Positions 16,638-25,810 of a stretch of DNA of 64,000 nt are shown one piece after another (positions within the stretch are counted from its first letter, which is position 1; the number at the start of each line of letters is the position of its first letter). Under the pieces are notes generated by a model. The model made no database searches, was not told the DNA's origin, and saw only the letters and a list, made by a program, of their open reading frames with translations. The stretch is taken from the NCBI GenBank assembly GCA_945788625.1, contig CALZMQ010000016.1, positions 124,001 to 188,000 of the forward strand. The letters are read 5' to 3'. Origin of the DNA: an uncultured Woeseiaceae bacterium (GTDB lineage Bacteria > Pseudomonadota > Gammaproteobacteria > Steroidobacterales > Woeseiaceae). A program made the translations under genes and the position numbers.

Positions 16638-18590
16638 ATGACAAGTATTCGCCAAATTGTGTTGATATTCATGGTGTTCGCGGCTGCCACCGCGAATGCT
16701 GATGAAATCTTCCCGCAACCCCCCGAGCTGCAGCCGGACGTCGACTTCTGGGTGTCGATTTTCACGCAGTATTCGACCGACGAAGGTGTTTTGCACGACA
16801 ATCGCAATCTCGCGATAGTCTATGCCCGCCTGGATATGCCTGCAAAGCTGTCGCGGCGGGAACGGCAGCGGCGTGCCGAAGCGCGTCGCAAGAAATTGCG
16901 CGCCGTATTGCGCACGCTGGCGTCCGGCAAGCGCGACAACCTGAGTGCGGAAGAGGAGCGGGTCCTCGCGCTGTGGCCCGAGGACGTCAGCAACCAGGAG
17001 CTGGCGGCCGCCGCGAAACGCATTCGCTACCAGCAGGGACTGCGTGATCGCTTCCGGGAGGGGCTGGAGCGCTCGGGACGCTGGCGCGATTTTGTCAATA
17101 AAGAGTTCACCGCCCTCGGCGTTCCGATCGAGATCGCGGCCCTGCCGCACGTCGAGTCATCCTACAACCCGGCCGCGCGTTCGCATGTTGGCGCATCCGG
17201 CATCTGGCAGTTTACGCGCAGCACGGGACGGCGTTTCATGCGCGTCGACCACGTCGTCGACGAGCGCAACGACCCGTTTTCGGCCACGCGCGCGGCGGGC
17301 CGGCTCATGGCGTACAACTACTCGATCACGGGCAACTGGCCGATGGCCATCACGGCCTACAATCACGGCCTCAGTGGTGTGCGCCGCGCCATGAGGAAGC
17401 ACGGGGACACCGCTTACGTCGAGATATTGCGCAAGTACAAGGGCCGGACATTCGGGTTCGCGTCACGTAATTTCTACGTTGCGTTCCTGGCAGCGAAGGA
17501 GGTCGATCAGAACGTCGAAAAGTATTTCCCCGGGCTGGTCTTCGAGAAACCCGTCGACTACTCGGTCGCAAAGCTGCCGACCTATGTTTCGGTGTCGGGC
17601 CTGACCAAAGCACTGGGCGTGTCCGCGGCGAAACTCGCGCAGCACAATCCTGGCCTGCAGGCGACGATCTGGCAGGGCAGCAAGTATCTGCCCAAAGGCT
17701 ACGACCTGCGCATGCCGGCCAACAGCGTGACTCAGCCGCTTGCAACGCTGCTCGCGTCACTGCCGGCGGACAGTGTTTTCGCAAAGCAGTTACCGGACAT
17801 GTTCCACACCGTCGTTCGTGGCGACACGCTCTCGCAAATCGCTGCAACCTATGACACCCGCGTCTCAACGCTGGTCGCACTCAATGCCCTCAGCAGCAGC
17901 CATCGCATTCGCGCCGGGCAGCGATTGAGGCTCCCCGCTGCCGGTCCGGCGCCGGTCGTCGTGGCTGCCGCGGCACCTGCGCAAGCCCCGATAGAGGCGC
18001 CGGTCGTCGTCGAGCCCGCCGCCCTCGAGCCGGCTGTTGTTGCGAGTATTGCCGGTGTCGGTGGGGAGGCGCCCGTGGATGAAATGGTGCCGGGCCCGTT
18101 GGCAGGCGATTTTGCGGCGCCCGTGACTGGACCCATACAGACGGCGTTACTTTCGGATCCCAGCGATTACAGCGTTGCCGCGGACAACACGATCGAGATC
18201 CAGCCACTGGAGACGCTGGGTCATTACGGCGACTGGCTCGAAATCAAGACTCAGAGGCTACGCGACATAAACGGCCTGGCATTTCGCGCACACGTCGAGG
18301 TCGGCCGACGCATACGCCTGGACCTCGACACAGTGGATGCGAAGACGTTTGAGGCGCGCCGCATCGCTTATCATCGCGCTCAACAGGACAATTTCTTCCG
18401 CCGCCATGTCATCACCGGCGTAACCGATTACACGATTCGCAGAGGTGACTCGATCTGGATCCTTGCGCTGCGTAAATACAATGTGCCGGTCTGGCTGTTT
18501 CGTCAGTACAACCCCGGCCTCGATCTGCAAAAGGTGCGGCCCGGGACAACGGTGCAGTTTCCCGTACTGAGCGACGCCGGCAGCGGTTAG
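16638..18590 (+). CDS. MltD-like membrane-bound lytic murein transglycosylase with LysM domains
   Basis: Cleaves peptidoglycan glycan strands. The 650-aa protein has a signal peptide (TSIRQIVLIFMVFAAATANA), an SLT catalytic domain with glutamate in LPHVESSYNPAARS and GASGIWQFTRSTGRRFM, then repeated LysM modules: a weak one near VSVSGLTKALGVSAAKLAQH, a clear one at HTVVRGDTLSQIAATYDTRV, and a third near the end at DYTIRRGDSIWILALRKYNV. An Ala/Pro/Val-rich linker separates the second and third. ATG 16638 is selected because it begins the signal peptide; the open frame reaches 16527 without one. It is divergent from the aspartoacylase-like gene and overlaps the next small membrane gene by one base. 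Confidence 0.88.
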   Translation: MTSIRQIVLIFMVFAAATANADEIFPQPPELQPDVDFWVSIFTQYSTDEGVLHDNRNLAIVYARLDMPAKLSRRERQRRAEARRKKLRAVLRTLASGKRDNLSAEEERVLALWPEDVSNQELAAAAKRIRYQQGLRDRFREGLERSGRWRDFVNKEFTALGVPIEIAALPHVESSYNPAARSHVGASGIWQFTRSTGRRFMRVDHVVDERNDPFSATRAAGRLMAYNYSITGNWPMAITAYNHGLSGVRRAMRKHGDTAYVEILRKYKGRTFGFASRNFYVAFLAAKEVDQNVEKYFPGLVFEKPVDYSVAKLPTYVSVSGLTKALGVSAAKLAQHNPGLQATIWQGSKYLPKGYDLRMPANSVTQPLATLLASLPADSVFAKQLPDMFHTVVRGDTLSQIAATYDTRVSTLVALNALSSSHRIRAGQRLRLPAAGPAPVVVAAAAPAQAPIEAPVVVEPAALEPAVVASIAGVGGEAPVDEMVPGPLAGDFAAPVTGPIQTALLSDPSDYSVAADNTIEIQPLETLGHYGDWLEIKTQRLRDINGLAFRAHVEVGRRIRLDLDTVDAKTFEARRIAYHRAQQDNFFRRHVITGVTDYTIRRGDSIWILALRKYNVPVWLFRQYNPGLDLQKVRPGTTVQFPVLSDAGSG

Positions 18591-18991
18591 TGAACGCCCG
18601 CCAGAAGTTCACGCTACTCAGGTTGCTGCCCGTCCTGCTGGTGACGGCTGCGGCTGCATTCTGGTTTGCCGACGTGCAGGGGGGCGGTCCGTACTGGTTG
18701 CGAAACGTGCTGCCGCTTGCCGTCCTGGTGCTGCTTGCCTGGCTGACGTTGAATCGCGGCGACGGCAAATGGTCCGGTTCGGGTATGCGCCTGCCGCTGG
18801 GCACGCTGGGTTTTGCAATACCCGCCCTCGGCCTCTCCGCGTACCTGCATTATGCTTACTCGATCAACCTGAACGACATGTTCTCCGATGCAGCGTATCC
18901 CGGCCGCGTGTTCCGCTACCTGCCGGCCTATACGCTGGTTGCCGGAGGTATCGGTTTTGCGATCGGCTGGATAGTCGGACGCAACGTCTGA
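18590..18991 (+). CDS. Small integral membrane protein of unknown function
   Basis: I do not recognise this 133-aa protein. It contains hydrophobic segments near residues 12-28 (LLPVLLVTAAAAFWFA), 37-54 (VLPLAVLVLLAWLTL), 70-88 (LGTLGFAIPALGLSAYL) and 112-130 (YTLVAGGIGFAIGWIVG), so four membrane passes are likely. The start is GTG 18590, overlapping the preceding stop in TAGTG, which implies translational coupling with the lytic transglycosylase. A role at the envelope is inferred from that context only. Confidence 0.7.
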   Translation: MNARQKFTLLRLLPVLLVTAAAAFWFADVQGGGPYWLRNVLPLAVLVLLAWLTLNRGDGKWSGSGMRLPLGTLGFAIPALGLSAYLHYAYSINLNDMFSDAAYPGRVFRYLPAYTLVAGGIGFAIGWIVGRNV

Positions 18992-19075
18992 AACGGCCCC
19001 GAGTGTGATGCCGGCCGTTTTCCGTCGCCGCGAGGTTTGCTACGCTTGCCGCTGGATCTTCGAGCACCCCGACCT

Positions 19076-19597
19076 ATGACGCAGAGCCCGCCCGCCAAAT
19101 CGCTGCCACTGAAGCTGTGCCTCGCCTTGCTGCCATTGCTTTCGCCGGCAATCCCGCAGGCGGGTGAGTTTCCGGTCGCGGACAAGGTCGTCATCGAGAA
19201 AGCGGCACGCAAACTGCACCTGTTTCAGAAAGGCAAGGCATTTCGTACCTTCAAGATCGCGCTGGGTATCAGGCCGCTGGGTGATAAAAAGCGGGAGGGC
19301 GACTTCAGGACGCCGGAAGGCAGGTATGTGCTGGATACGCGCAATTCCGACAGCGAATATTTTCTGTCGATCCGCGTCTCGTACCCGAATTCGGCCGACC
19401 GGCGCGAGGCCAGCGCACTGGGCGTGGACCCGGGTGGCGCGATAATGATCCACGGTCAGCCGAATGAGCCGACACGTTCGGAGGCCTATTACCGCACGCA
19501 GGACTGGACGAACGGCTGCATCGCTGTGTCCAATTCCGACATGATCGACATTTGGCTCATGACTGGCGATAACACGCCGATCGAAATTCGCCCTTAG
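19076..19597 (+). CDS. L,D-transpeptidase family (YkuD domain) protein
   Basis: A 173-aa exported YkuD-domain protein; such enzymes cross-link peptidoglycan or attach lipoproteins through a catalytic cysteine. A signal peptide covers about residues 8-32 (LKLCLALLPLLSPAIPQAG). The domain shows FRTFKIALG, KKREGDFRTPEG, IMIHGQPNE and the catalytic DWTNGCIAVSN. The pattern before the cysteine is TNG rather than the common SxG or SHG, seen also in the ErfK/YafK-like branch. ATG 19076 gives the signal peptide; the open frame to 19037 does not. It is 19 bases before ppnN. Confidence 0.85.
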   Translation: MTQSPPAKSLPLKLCLALLPLLSPAIPQAGEFPVADKVVIEKAARKLHLFQKGKAFRTFKIALGIRPLGDKKREGDFRTPEGRYVLDTRNSDSEYFLSIRVSYPNSADRREASALGVDPGGAIMIHGQPNEPTRSEAYYRTQDWTNGCIAVSNSDMIDIWLMTGDNTPIEIRP

Positions 19598-19615
19598 CCA
19601 TGCCGCGTTGAGCTG

Positions 19616-20989
19616 ATGAGCGCGGTAATGGAGTTCGTCGACGCGGAGGTGTGGCCCGAAGGCAGCCTCGAAGTCCTCTCCCAGTTCGAAGTAGACCAGC
19701 TCAAAAGCAAGGGTGCCGGCGGCCTGTATCCGCTGCTCCGCCGCTGCATGCTCGCCGTACTGAATTCCGACAGTGGCACCGATGACGCAGCCGAGTTGCT
19801 CGAAACCTACAGGAACTTCGAAGTCGGGTTCATTCAGCAGGATCGCGGCCTCAAGGTGTCGCTCAAGAGTGCGCCCGATAACGCATTCGTCGACGGCAAG
19901 ATGATCCGCGGCACGCGCGAACTCCTTTTCGCAGTACTGCGAGACATTGTTTTTACCCGCAACGATATCGTCGACAGCGGTCGCTTCGACCTGACGGCAT
20001 CCGACGGCATCACGAACGCGGTCTTTCATATCGTTCGCAATGCGCGCCTGCTTACGCTTCCGGCATTCGTGAACCTGGTCGTTTGCTGGGGTGGCCACGC
20101 AATCGATCGATTCGAGTACGACTACTCGAAGAAAATCGGGTATGAGCTCGGATTGCGGGGACTGAATGTCTGCACGGGTTGCGGCCCGGGCGCCATGAAA
20201 GGCCCCATGAAGGGGGCCGCAATCGGGCATGCCAAGCAGCGAATTGGCGGCGGCCGCTACGTAGGCATAACCGAACCAGGCATCATCGCCGCTGAATCGC
20301 CGAATCCCATCGTCAATTCGCTCGTGATCATGCCCGATATGGAAAAGCGCCTCGAGGCATTCGTGCGCCTCGGGCATGGCATTATTGTGTTTCCCGGCGG
20401 CGTGGGAACGGCCGAGGAAATACTCTATCTGCTGGGCGTGATGTTGCATCCGGACAACCAGGGTCAGCCATTGCCATGGATCATGACCGGGCCTGCTTCG
20501 GCGGAACTGTATTTCAGGCAGATTGACGAGTTCATTGCCGCGACGCTGGGGGACGATGCACGCAGCCGCTACCAGATCGTCATTGACGATCCGCGCGAAG
20601 TTGCGCGACACATGCATGCGCGCCTGGCGGACGTCCTCGACTTCCGAAAAAAACACGGCGACGCGTTTTACTTCAACTGGCGCCTGCAGATCGACCGAGA
20701 ATTCCAGCAGCCATTCGTCGCAACGCATGAATCGATGCTTGCACTGGAAATCAGCGAGGACCTGCCACGGCATGTTCTCGCCGCGAATCTGCGGCGCGTG
20801 TTTTCGGGAATAGTCTCCGGGAACGTGCGCGAAGATACCGCGGCATTGATCGAACGTGACGGTCCGTTCGAAATCCGGGGATCGCAACGGATCATGGACT
20901 TGCTCGACAGGTTACTGGACGGCTTTGTCACACAGGAACGCATGAAGATTTCCAAGGGCGAATACAAGCCGTGCTACGTTATTAAGTAA
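19616..20989 (+). CDS. ppnN: Pyrimidine/purine nucleotide 5'-monophosphate nucleosidase
   Basis: Cleaves nucleotide monophosphates to free base and ribose 5-phosphate; the E. coli PpnN enzyme is activated by (p)ppGpp. The 457-aa protein matches it along its length: FEVDQLKSKGAGGLYPLLR, the LOG-family core CWGGHAIDRFEYDY and GLNVCTGCGPGAMKGPMKG, the motif FPGGVGTAEEILYLLG, and the C-terminal domain ending KPCYVIK. Start ATG 19616 is used; ATG 19628 is an alternative. It follows the L,D-transpeptidase gene closely. I see no terminator in the 120 bases after it. Confidence 0.93.
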   Translation: MSAVMEFVDAEVWPEGSLEVLSQFEVDQLKSKGAGGLYPLLRRCMLAVLNSDSGTDDAAELLETYRNFEVGFIQQDRGLKVSLKSAPDNAFVDGKMIRGTRELLFAVLRDIVFTRNDIVDSGRFDLTASDGITNAVFHIVRNARLLTLPAFVNLVVCWGGHAIDRFEYDYSKKIGYELGLRGLNVCTGCGPGAMKGPMKGAAIGHAKQRIGGGRYVGITEPGIIAAESPNPIVNSLVIMPDMEKRLEAFVRLGHGIIVFPGGVGTAEEILYLLGVMLHPDNQGQPLPWIMTGPASAELYFRQIDEFIAATLGDDARSRYQIVIDDPREVARHMHARLADVLDFRKKHGDAFYFNWRLQIDREFQQPFVATHESMLALEISEDLPRHVLAANLRRVFSGIVSGNVREDTAALIERDGPFEIRGSQRIMDLLDRLLDGFVTQERMKISKGEYKPCYVIK

Positions 20990-21110
20990 AACCGGAGCCT
21001 AAGTTGCTGAAAAACAAATAAAAAACGACCTCGAGCATTGTGATCCAGTTCCTGTGAATCAGGCGCCATGAGATTTAACATTTGTTCAAAGGATTGACCG
21101 AGCAAACTCA

Positions 21111-21380
21111 ATGCCAGACAGCAAACACATGAGATGGGTCGATAGCTTGCGTACGGATGCCGAGCCCGATCCCAAAGCAGAGGACGCTACCCTGGACAGC
21201 GCCGAACCGGCTGCGAACGATGCCGACGGTTGGCAGCAATATCGCCGCTGGATTTCGAAGGCGCCGGCTCCAAAAGGCCGCCGCGCCGGTATCGATCCCT
21301 CTCTCTACACATGGAAGGGCTATCGTGACTGGACCGACCAGGTGAAACGCAACTGGTTGAAGAACTCCGACAACGACTGA
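21111..21380 (+). CDS. Small hydrophilic protein of unknown function
   Basis: I do not recognise this 89-aa protein. It is rich in Asp, Ala and Lys in its first half and has a tryptophan-rich tail (WQQYRRWISK, YTWKGYRDWTDQVKRNW). No signal peptide or membrane segment is visible. It is supported as a gene by an undisturbed frame in an otherwise non-coding gap and by a rho-independent terminator 26 bases after its stop codon. The ribosome site is weak. Function unknown. Confidence 0.6.
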   Translation: MPDSKHMRWVDSLRTDAEPDPKAEDATLDSAEPAANDADGWQQYRRWISKAPAPKGRRAGIDPSLYTWKGYRDWTDQVKRNWLKNSDND

Positions 21381-21405
21381 ATGCGCCTATTTGACTTTTT
21401 CCCGG

Positions 21406-21430
21406 ACGCCGACTTTTTGTCGGCGTTTTG
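21406..21430 (+). terminator. Rho-independent terminator
   Basis: ACGCCGAC (21406-21413) and GTCGGCGT (21419-21426) form a perfect 8-base-pair stem around a TTTTT loop, followed by TTT. It would end the transcript of the small 89-aa protein. Confidence 0.8.
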
Positions 21431-21628
21431 CGTTGCCGGGAATTCGTTTTCCTTGCACGGTTTCACTTGTGATCTGCGACATGGGGAAAGACGGAACTGC
21501 GTCTTGTTTCCGAACATTTTTCGGTCCGAAACCGGGGCAGTGCTGCAAGCTGTGATCTGTCTCACGGCTGTAACAAATATCGCGTCCTATAGTCGCACTT
21601 ACTGATTGAACAACCCTTGTATTCGACA

Positions 21629-21820
21629 ATGTCAAATAAGCACCAGAAAACTGAATCGTCCATCGACGCGCTAACGAGTGAGTCCGCTCGCCAGCGATGG
21701 GAGCTGTTCCACCGCGCTATCGCGTATGCGAAAGAATCCAACAACGCCTCGATGGTCGAAATGGACACGCACAGCGGCGAATCCGACGGCGCCGGCCCGC
21801 TGCTGTCCATAATCAGGTAA
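21629..21820 (+). CDS. Small protein of unknown function, first of a two-gene pair
   Basis: I do not recognise this 63-aa hydrophilic product (MSNKHQKTESSIDAL). It has no membrane segment. ATG 21629 follows the AT-rich stretch after the terminator at 21406-21430, so a new promoter is expected there. The stop codon is nine bases before the next small membrane-protein gene, suggesting an operon. It could be a false positive, as nothing but the open frame and the spacing supports it. Confidence 0.45.
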   Translation: MSNKHQKTESSIDALTSESARQRWELFHRAIAYAKESNNASMVEMDTHSGESDGAGPLLSIIR

Positions 21821-21828
21821 GCGGCTCG

Positions 21829-22080
21829 ATGGAACGACTGCTTCAGTACATGGACGATATCGATGACCTGTACGGTGTGGTCGGTCTCGTTTACGAACGG
21901 CTGCGCAGGCTGGTTTTCGCGGTACTGACGCTCGGTGTCGGCGCCCTCAATGTGGGCCTCGGTATCTGGTTGGCGCACTTCAGCCCGCCCATCGCACTGG
22001 CCACAACCATAATCCTGTTCGTGACCCTCTTGTACCGCGCGGTGACCACACCGTCGCGACCGTGGGCGCAGCCAGTCTGA
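21829..22080 (+). CDS. Small two-span membrane protein of unknown function
   Basis: An 83-aa protein with two hydrophobic segments, about residues 27-48 (LVFAVLTLGVGALNVGLGIW) and 50-68 (FSPPIALATTIILFVTLLY), preceded by an acidic cytoplasmic-looking head (MDDIDDLYGVVG). ATG 21829 begins right after the upstream small gene; a longer frame to 21697 overlaps that gene and looks non-coding. I do not know a family for it. It lies 84 bases upstream of htpG on the same strand. Confidence 0.6.
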   Translation: MERLLQYMDDIDDLYGVVGLVYERLRRLVFAVLTLGVGALNVGLGIWLAHFSPPIALATTIILFVTLLYRAVTTPSRPWAQPV

Positions 22081-22164
22081 GCACCCCCCTGCCGATCGCC
22101 CGGCGGGCTTGAATTTAGCCGATTAGCCCTTATCGTGTCTGACTTTGGTCAGGAGATATTCGGC

Positions 22165-24054
22165 GTGTCGGAAAATTCAAAGCGGGAGACCCTCGGTTTT
22201 CAGACGGAGGTGCGTCAGCTGCTGCAGCTGATGATCCATTCCCTGTACAGCAACAAGGAGATCTTCCTCCGCGAGTTGATTTCCAATGCATCGGACGCGG
22301 CCGACAAATTGCGCTTCGAAGCGTTGGCCAGCCCGGATCTGCTCGGCGATGACACCGAGCTGTCCGTGCTGATCGAAGTCGACAAGGATAAACGGACGCT
22401 ATCGGTCGTCGATAACGGCATCGGCATGTCGCGCGAAGAGCTCGTCGACAATCTCGGCACCATCGCCCGGTCGGGCACGTCCGAATTCCTCGAACAGATG
22501 ACGGGCGACAAGAAGCACGACGCGCAGCTCATAGGGCAGTTCGGCGTCGGTTTCTATTCGAGTTTCATCGTTGCGGACCAGGTGACCGTCGAAACCCGCC
22601 GCGCGGGATCTCCGAGCGAGGAATCGGTGCGCTGGGAGTCGGACGGCAAGGGCGAGTTCTCGATCGAGACGATCGACCGCGCGGAGCGCGGCACGCGTGT
22701 GACGCTGCACCTCAAGGAAGACGAGACCGAGTTCGCGGAGTCGTTTCGTATCGAATCGTTGATCCGAAAATATTCGGACCACATCGCATTCCCGGTTTCT
22801 CTGACCGCGGAAGGTGACGACGACAAGGAGCCAAAGGTCGTGAACTCGGCGACGGCGCTCTGGAGGCGGCCGCGTAGCGAAGTATCCGACGACGAATACA
22901 AGGAATTCTACAAATACCTCACGCACGATTTCGCCGACCCGCTCGACTGGAGTCACAATCGTGTGGAGGGCAGGAAGGAATACACCAGTCTGCTCTTCAT
23001 TCCGGCGGCGGCGCCTTTCGATCTGTGGAACCGCGATGCGCCAAGAGGATTGAAACTCTACGTACAGCGGGTCTTCATCATGGATGAGGCTGAGCAGTTT
23101 CTGCCGCTGTATTTGCGCTTCGTAAAAGGCGTCGTGGACTCATCCGACCTGCCGTTGAACGTGTCACGCGAGCTGCTGCAACAAAACCCCGAACTCGTTT
23201 CGATGCGAACCGCGCTGACGCGTCGCGTACTGGACATGCTGGCCAAAATGGCGGCTTCAGGCACGGACGATTACAAGACGTTCTGGGGCCAGTTCGGACA
23301 GGTACTGAAGGAAGGCGTCGTCGAAGACCATGCCAACAAGGACAAGCTGGCGAAGTTGCTGCGCTTCGCGACGACGCATGGCGGCACGGACGCGCAGGAC
23401 CAGTCGCTCGAAGACTATGTCGGGCGGGCTGCTCCGGAGCAGGACAAGATCTACTACATTCTCGCTGAAAATTACGCGACGGCGGTTGCGAGCCCGCACC
23501 TCGAGAAATTGCGGGAACGCGGCCTCGAAGTGCTGCTGCTGACCGATCGAATCGACCCCTGGCTCGTCGACGGCCTTGCCGAGTACGAGGGCAAGGCGCT
23601 GGTCGACGTCGCCCGGACCGGACTTGATCTTCCGGCAGGCGAGGACGCGGCGGATCAGGAGAAAATCAATGAGGAACACAAGTCACTGCTGGAGAAGATC
23701 AAGGGTGCACTCAGCGAGCGGGTAGACGATGTCAGTGTCAGCCGGCGGCTCGTCGATTCCCCTGCGTGCGTGGTATCGGCGGATAATGACCTGAGCCCGC
23801 AACTTCGGCGCATGCTTGAGGCGAGCGGTCAGCAGATTCCGGACGCCAAGCCGATCCTGGAGATCAACGTTGGCCATCCCCTGGTCACTCGCCTGTCGGC
23901 GGAGTCCGACGAGGGTCGTTTCGACGACCTGTCGAACATCGTTCTGGATCACGCGCTGCTGGCGGAGGGTACGCAACTGGACAGTCCGGCGGAATATGTG
24001 CAGCGCATGAACAAGCTGCTGCTCGAAATCGATTCGGGAGAGATCAATGAGTAA
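22165..24054 (+). CDS. htpG: Molecular chaperone HtpG (Hsp90)
   Basis: Cytoplasmic ATP-dependent Hsp90 chaperone. The protein (629 aa) has the GHKL ATPase domain with [25 protein letters not shown] and [11 protein letters not shown], a middle domain with [15 protein letters not shown], and the C-terminal dimerisation domain. I prefer GTG 22165 because AGGAG lies nine bases upstream and because E. coli HtpG begins at the same point relative to GFQTEV; GTG 22135 would add ten residues. It overlaps msrB by eight bases, so htpG, msrB and the FKBP gene form a protein-quality-control operon. Confidence 0.96.
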   Translation: MSENSKRETLGFQTEVRQLLQLMIHSLYSNKEIFLRELISNASDAADKLRFEALASPDLLGDDTELSVLIEVDKDKRTLSVVDNGIGMSREELVDNLGTIARSGTSEFLEQMTGDKKHDAQLIGQFGVGFYSSFIVADQVTVETRRAGSPSEESVRWESDGKGEFSIETIDRAERGTRVTLHLKEDETEFAESFRIESLIRKYSDHIAFPVSLTAEGDDDKEPKVVNSATALWRRPRSEVSDDEYKEFYKYLTHDFADPLDWSHNRVEGRKEYTSLLFIPAAAPFDLWNRDAPRGLKLYVQRVFIMDEAEQFLPLYLRFVKGVVDSSDLPLNVSRELLQQNPELVSMRTALTRRVLDMLAKMAASGTDDYKTFWGQFGQVLKEGVVEDHANKDKLAKLLRFATTHGGTDAQDQSLEDYVGRAAPEQDKIYYILAENYATAVASPHLEKLRERGLEVLLLTDRIDPWLVDGLAEYEGKALVDVARTGLDLPAGEDAADQEKINEEHKSLLEKIKGALSERVDDVSVSRRLVDSPACVVSADNDLSPQLRRMLEASGQQIPDAKPILEINVGHPLVTRLSAESDEGRFDDLSNIVLDHALLAEGTQLDSPAEYVQRMNKLLLEIDSGEINE

Positions 24055-24448
24055 TGACGGTCAATCGGCAGACAGGAGTCTGCGCGACAAACTTACGGAG
24101 GAGCAGTACCGGGTCACCCAGCAGGCAGGCACGGAACGCGCTTTTACCGGGAAGTACGTCGATCACAAGGGAGACGGTAGCTACCGATGCGTCTGTTGCG
24201 ATGCGCCGCTGTTCAGCTCCGAGCACAAGTACGACTCCGGGTCGGGCTGGCCGAGTTTCTGGTTGCCGCTCGCCGGGGATGCGGTGCGCGTCAACAAGGA
24301 CGCATCGCACGGCATGATTCGCCAGGAAGTCGTCTGCAGCAATTGCGACGCGCACCTCGGTCACGTGTTCGAGGATGGCCCGCAGCCGACGGGTTTGAGA
24401 TACTGCATCAACTCAGCGTCGCTGGACTTCGAAGGCTCGGAAAAATGA
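24047..24448 (+). CDS. msrB: Peptide methionine-R-sulfoxide reductase
   Basis: Reduces the R epimer of methionine sulfoxide in oxidised proteins. The 133-aa protein has the two zinc-binding CxxC pairs ([11 protein letters not shown] and [14 protein letters not shown]), the substrate motif GSGWPSFW and the catalytic cysteine in [10 protein letters not shown]. No signal peptide, so cytoplasmic. ATG 24047 lies inside the end of htpG, and its own stop overlaps the next ATG in ATGA, indicating coupled translation with both neighbours. Confidence 0.93.
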   Translation: MSNDGQSADRSLRDKLTEEQYRVTQQAGTERAFTGKYVDHKGDGSYRCVCCDAPLFSSEHKYDSGSGWPSFWLPLAGDAVRVNKDASHGMIRQEVVCSNCDAHLGHVFEDGPQPTGLRYCINSASLDFEGSEK

Positions 24449-24951
24449 AGGAACGCTACCTCGTATCGGCGATCTCTGCTGTAACGTTGCTTGCCGGTTG
24501 CGGCCAATCCGGGCAGGAATCGACAGCGGGCGGCGAAACGCCGAAACCCGTGGTCGTTTCGGTAGAGTGCCCGCCGGCTAACGACGACGGGATTATCGAG
24601 ATGCAGGAAGGACTGTCTGCGAAAGTAATGAGCAACGGCTACGGTCGTGTCGCGGAGGACGGGGACCTGGTCGGCGTGCATGCCGACTTGTGGGTGTACG
24701 ACGACACGCAACCCGAGAACAAGGGCGCTAAAGTCTGGTCGTCCGGCGGCGTCGATCCTTTCGAATTTCAGCTCGGCGCCGATGGCTTTATCAAAGGGTG
24801 GAGCCCGGGTATCACGTGTATGCACCTCGGTGAGAAGCGCGAGCTCGTTATCGCCCCGGCGCTGGCGTACGGCGAGCGCGGCAATCCGCCAGTGCCGCCA
24901 AATGCGACCCTCCTGTACGAACTCGAACTCGTCACTCTGCAGAGCCCGTAG
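24445..24951 (+). CDS. FKBP-type peptidyl-prolyl isomerase, predicted lipoprotein
   Basis: A 168-aa prolyl isomerase-like protein. The N-terminus [20 protein letters not shown] is a lipoprotein signal with lipobox LAGC, so it should be membrane-anchored on the periplasmic side. The domain retains [24 protein letters not shown] and [18 protein letters not shown], the FKBP active-site pattern. It overlaps msrB by four bases (ATGA) and its 3' end overlaps the convergent OmpA-like gene by 20 bases. An unusual point is operon linkage of an envelope foldase to cytosolic htpG and msrB. Confidence 0.85.
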   Translation: MKERYLVSAISAVTLLAGCGQSGQESTAGGETPKPVVVSVECPPANDDGIIEMQEGLSAKVMSNGYGRVAEDGDLVGVHADLWVYDDTQPENKGAKVWSSGGVDPFEFQLGADGFIKGWSPGITCMHLGEKRELVIAPALAYGERGNPPVPPNATLLYELELVTLQSP

Positions 24952-25810
24952 CAGCAGCGCCGGCGGCGCGCAGATCCACGTCGATGCGTCTGTTCAGGCT
25001 GCGCCCGTAGCGGGTGCCATTGTCTGCGACCGGTAGTGACGATCCCGCGCCCGCGACGATGAGGCGCGTGCGGTCGATACCGCGCTCTGCAAGGTAGTCG
25101 GCGACGACGCCGGCCCTGGCCAGGCTCAGCTGCTGATTCCATACCTCGTTACCTGTCGAATCCGTATGGCCGGTTATCGCGATCGTCGAGTCACGGCACG
25201 CATCCGCAAGCGCCACGATTCCGTCGAGTACCGCGTAGGCTGAAGTGCGAAACACCGTTCCGGATTCCTCGAAAATGATTGGGCCGGGATCGTATGACCC
25301 GATTGCCCTCGCACACAGATCGATGGCGGCGATGCCGGGGTCGGGGACGATGACGTCGAGGTCCAGCGCGAGCGTCCGTGGCAGCGCCTCCCGGAGCACA
25401 GCGACCCGATCATGCCAGTCTCCTTGCGCTACGCCGCGAATGGTCATCGTGTTCCCGTCAAGGACGGCCTGCGCGGACCTTGTAGCAACGACGGCATCGA
25501 GCATCGACGTTGTAGCCCGTCCCCAGTGACCGGGCGCGACACCGAGCGGCTTGAATATCGTTGTCGTATCAGCCGCGGCAAAGGACTGCGCAGCAGTTTG
25601 CAGCAACAAGCGTTCGTGCCGGGCCGATACAGTGTGGCCGTCGACGCGCAGTTGACCGCCCGCAACCGTGATCTCGAACCTCGCCGGATCGATCGCCGAA
25701 TATTCGGCCGTGGTAGGGGATAGCTCGTTGTGGCCGGTGTCCAGCGAAAGCGCCAGGAAGGTCCCGCACGCGAGCAGCAGACCGGCGATACCGATGCGCA
25801 GGCAGCCCAC
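24932..25810 (-). CDS. OmpA-family (peptidoglycan-binding) protein
   Basis: A 292-aa exported protein. An N-terminal hydrophobic stretch (IGIAGLLLACGTFLALSL) is a signal or anchor; the middle resembles BON-like repeats (RFEITVAGGQLRVDG, MTIRGVAQGDWHDRV), and the C-terminal OmpA domain has ITGHTDSTGNEVWNQQLSLA and GRSLNRRIDVDL, residues that bind diaminopimelate. It therefore probably tethers the envelope to peptidoglycan. The start is GTG 25810, overlapping the stop of the coiled-coil gene in TAGTG. It is the last gene of the minus-strand group that begins at rocD. Confidence 0.82.
   Translation of the reverse strand: MGCLRIGIAGLLLACGTFLALSLDTGHNELSPTTAEYSAIDPARFEITVAGGQLRVDGHTVSARHERLLLQTAAQSFAAADTTTIFKPLGVAPGHWGRATTSMLDAVVATRSAQAVLDGNTMTIRGVAQGDWHDRVAVLREALPRTLALDLDVIVPDPGIAAIDLCARAIGSYDPGPIIFEESGTVFRTSAYAVLDGIVALADACRDSTIAITGHTDSTGNEVWNQQLSLARAGVVADYLAERGIDRTRLIVAGAGSSLPVADNGTRYGRSLNRRIDVDLRAAGAAATGSAE

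Noticed and set aside
19040..20887. 615-codon open frame on the minus strand opposite the L,D-transpeptidase and ppnN genes
   Set aside because: It mirrors two well-recognised genes on the plus strand, has no recognisable motif, and such long antisense frames are common in GC-rich DNA.
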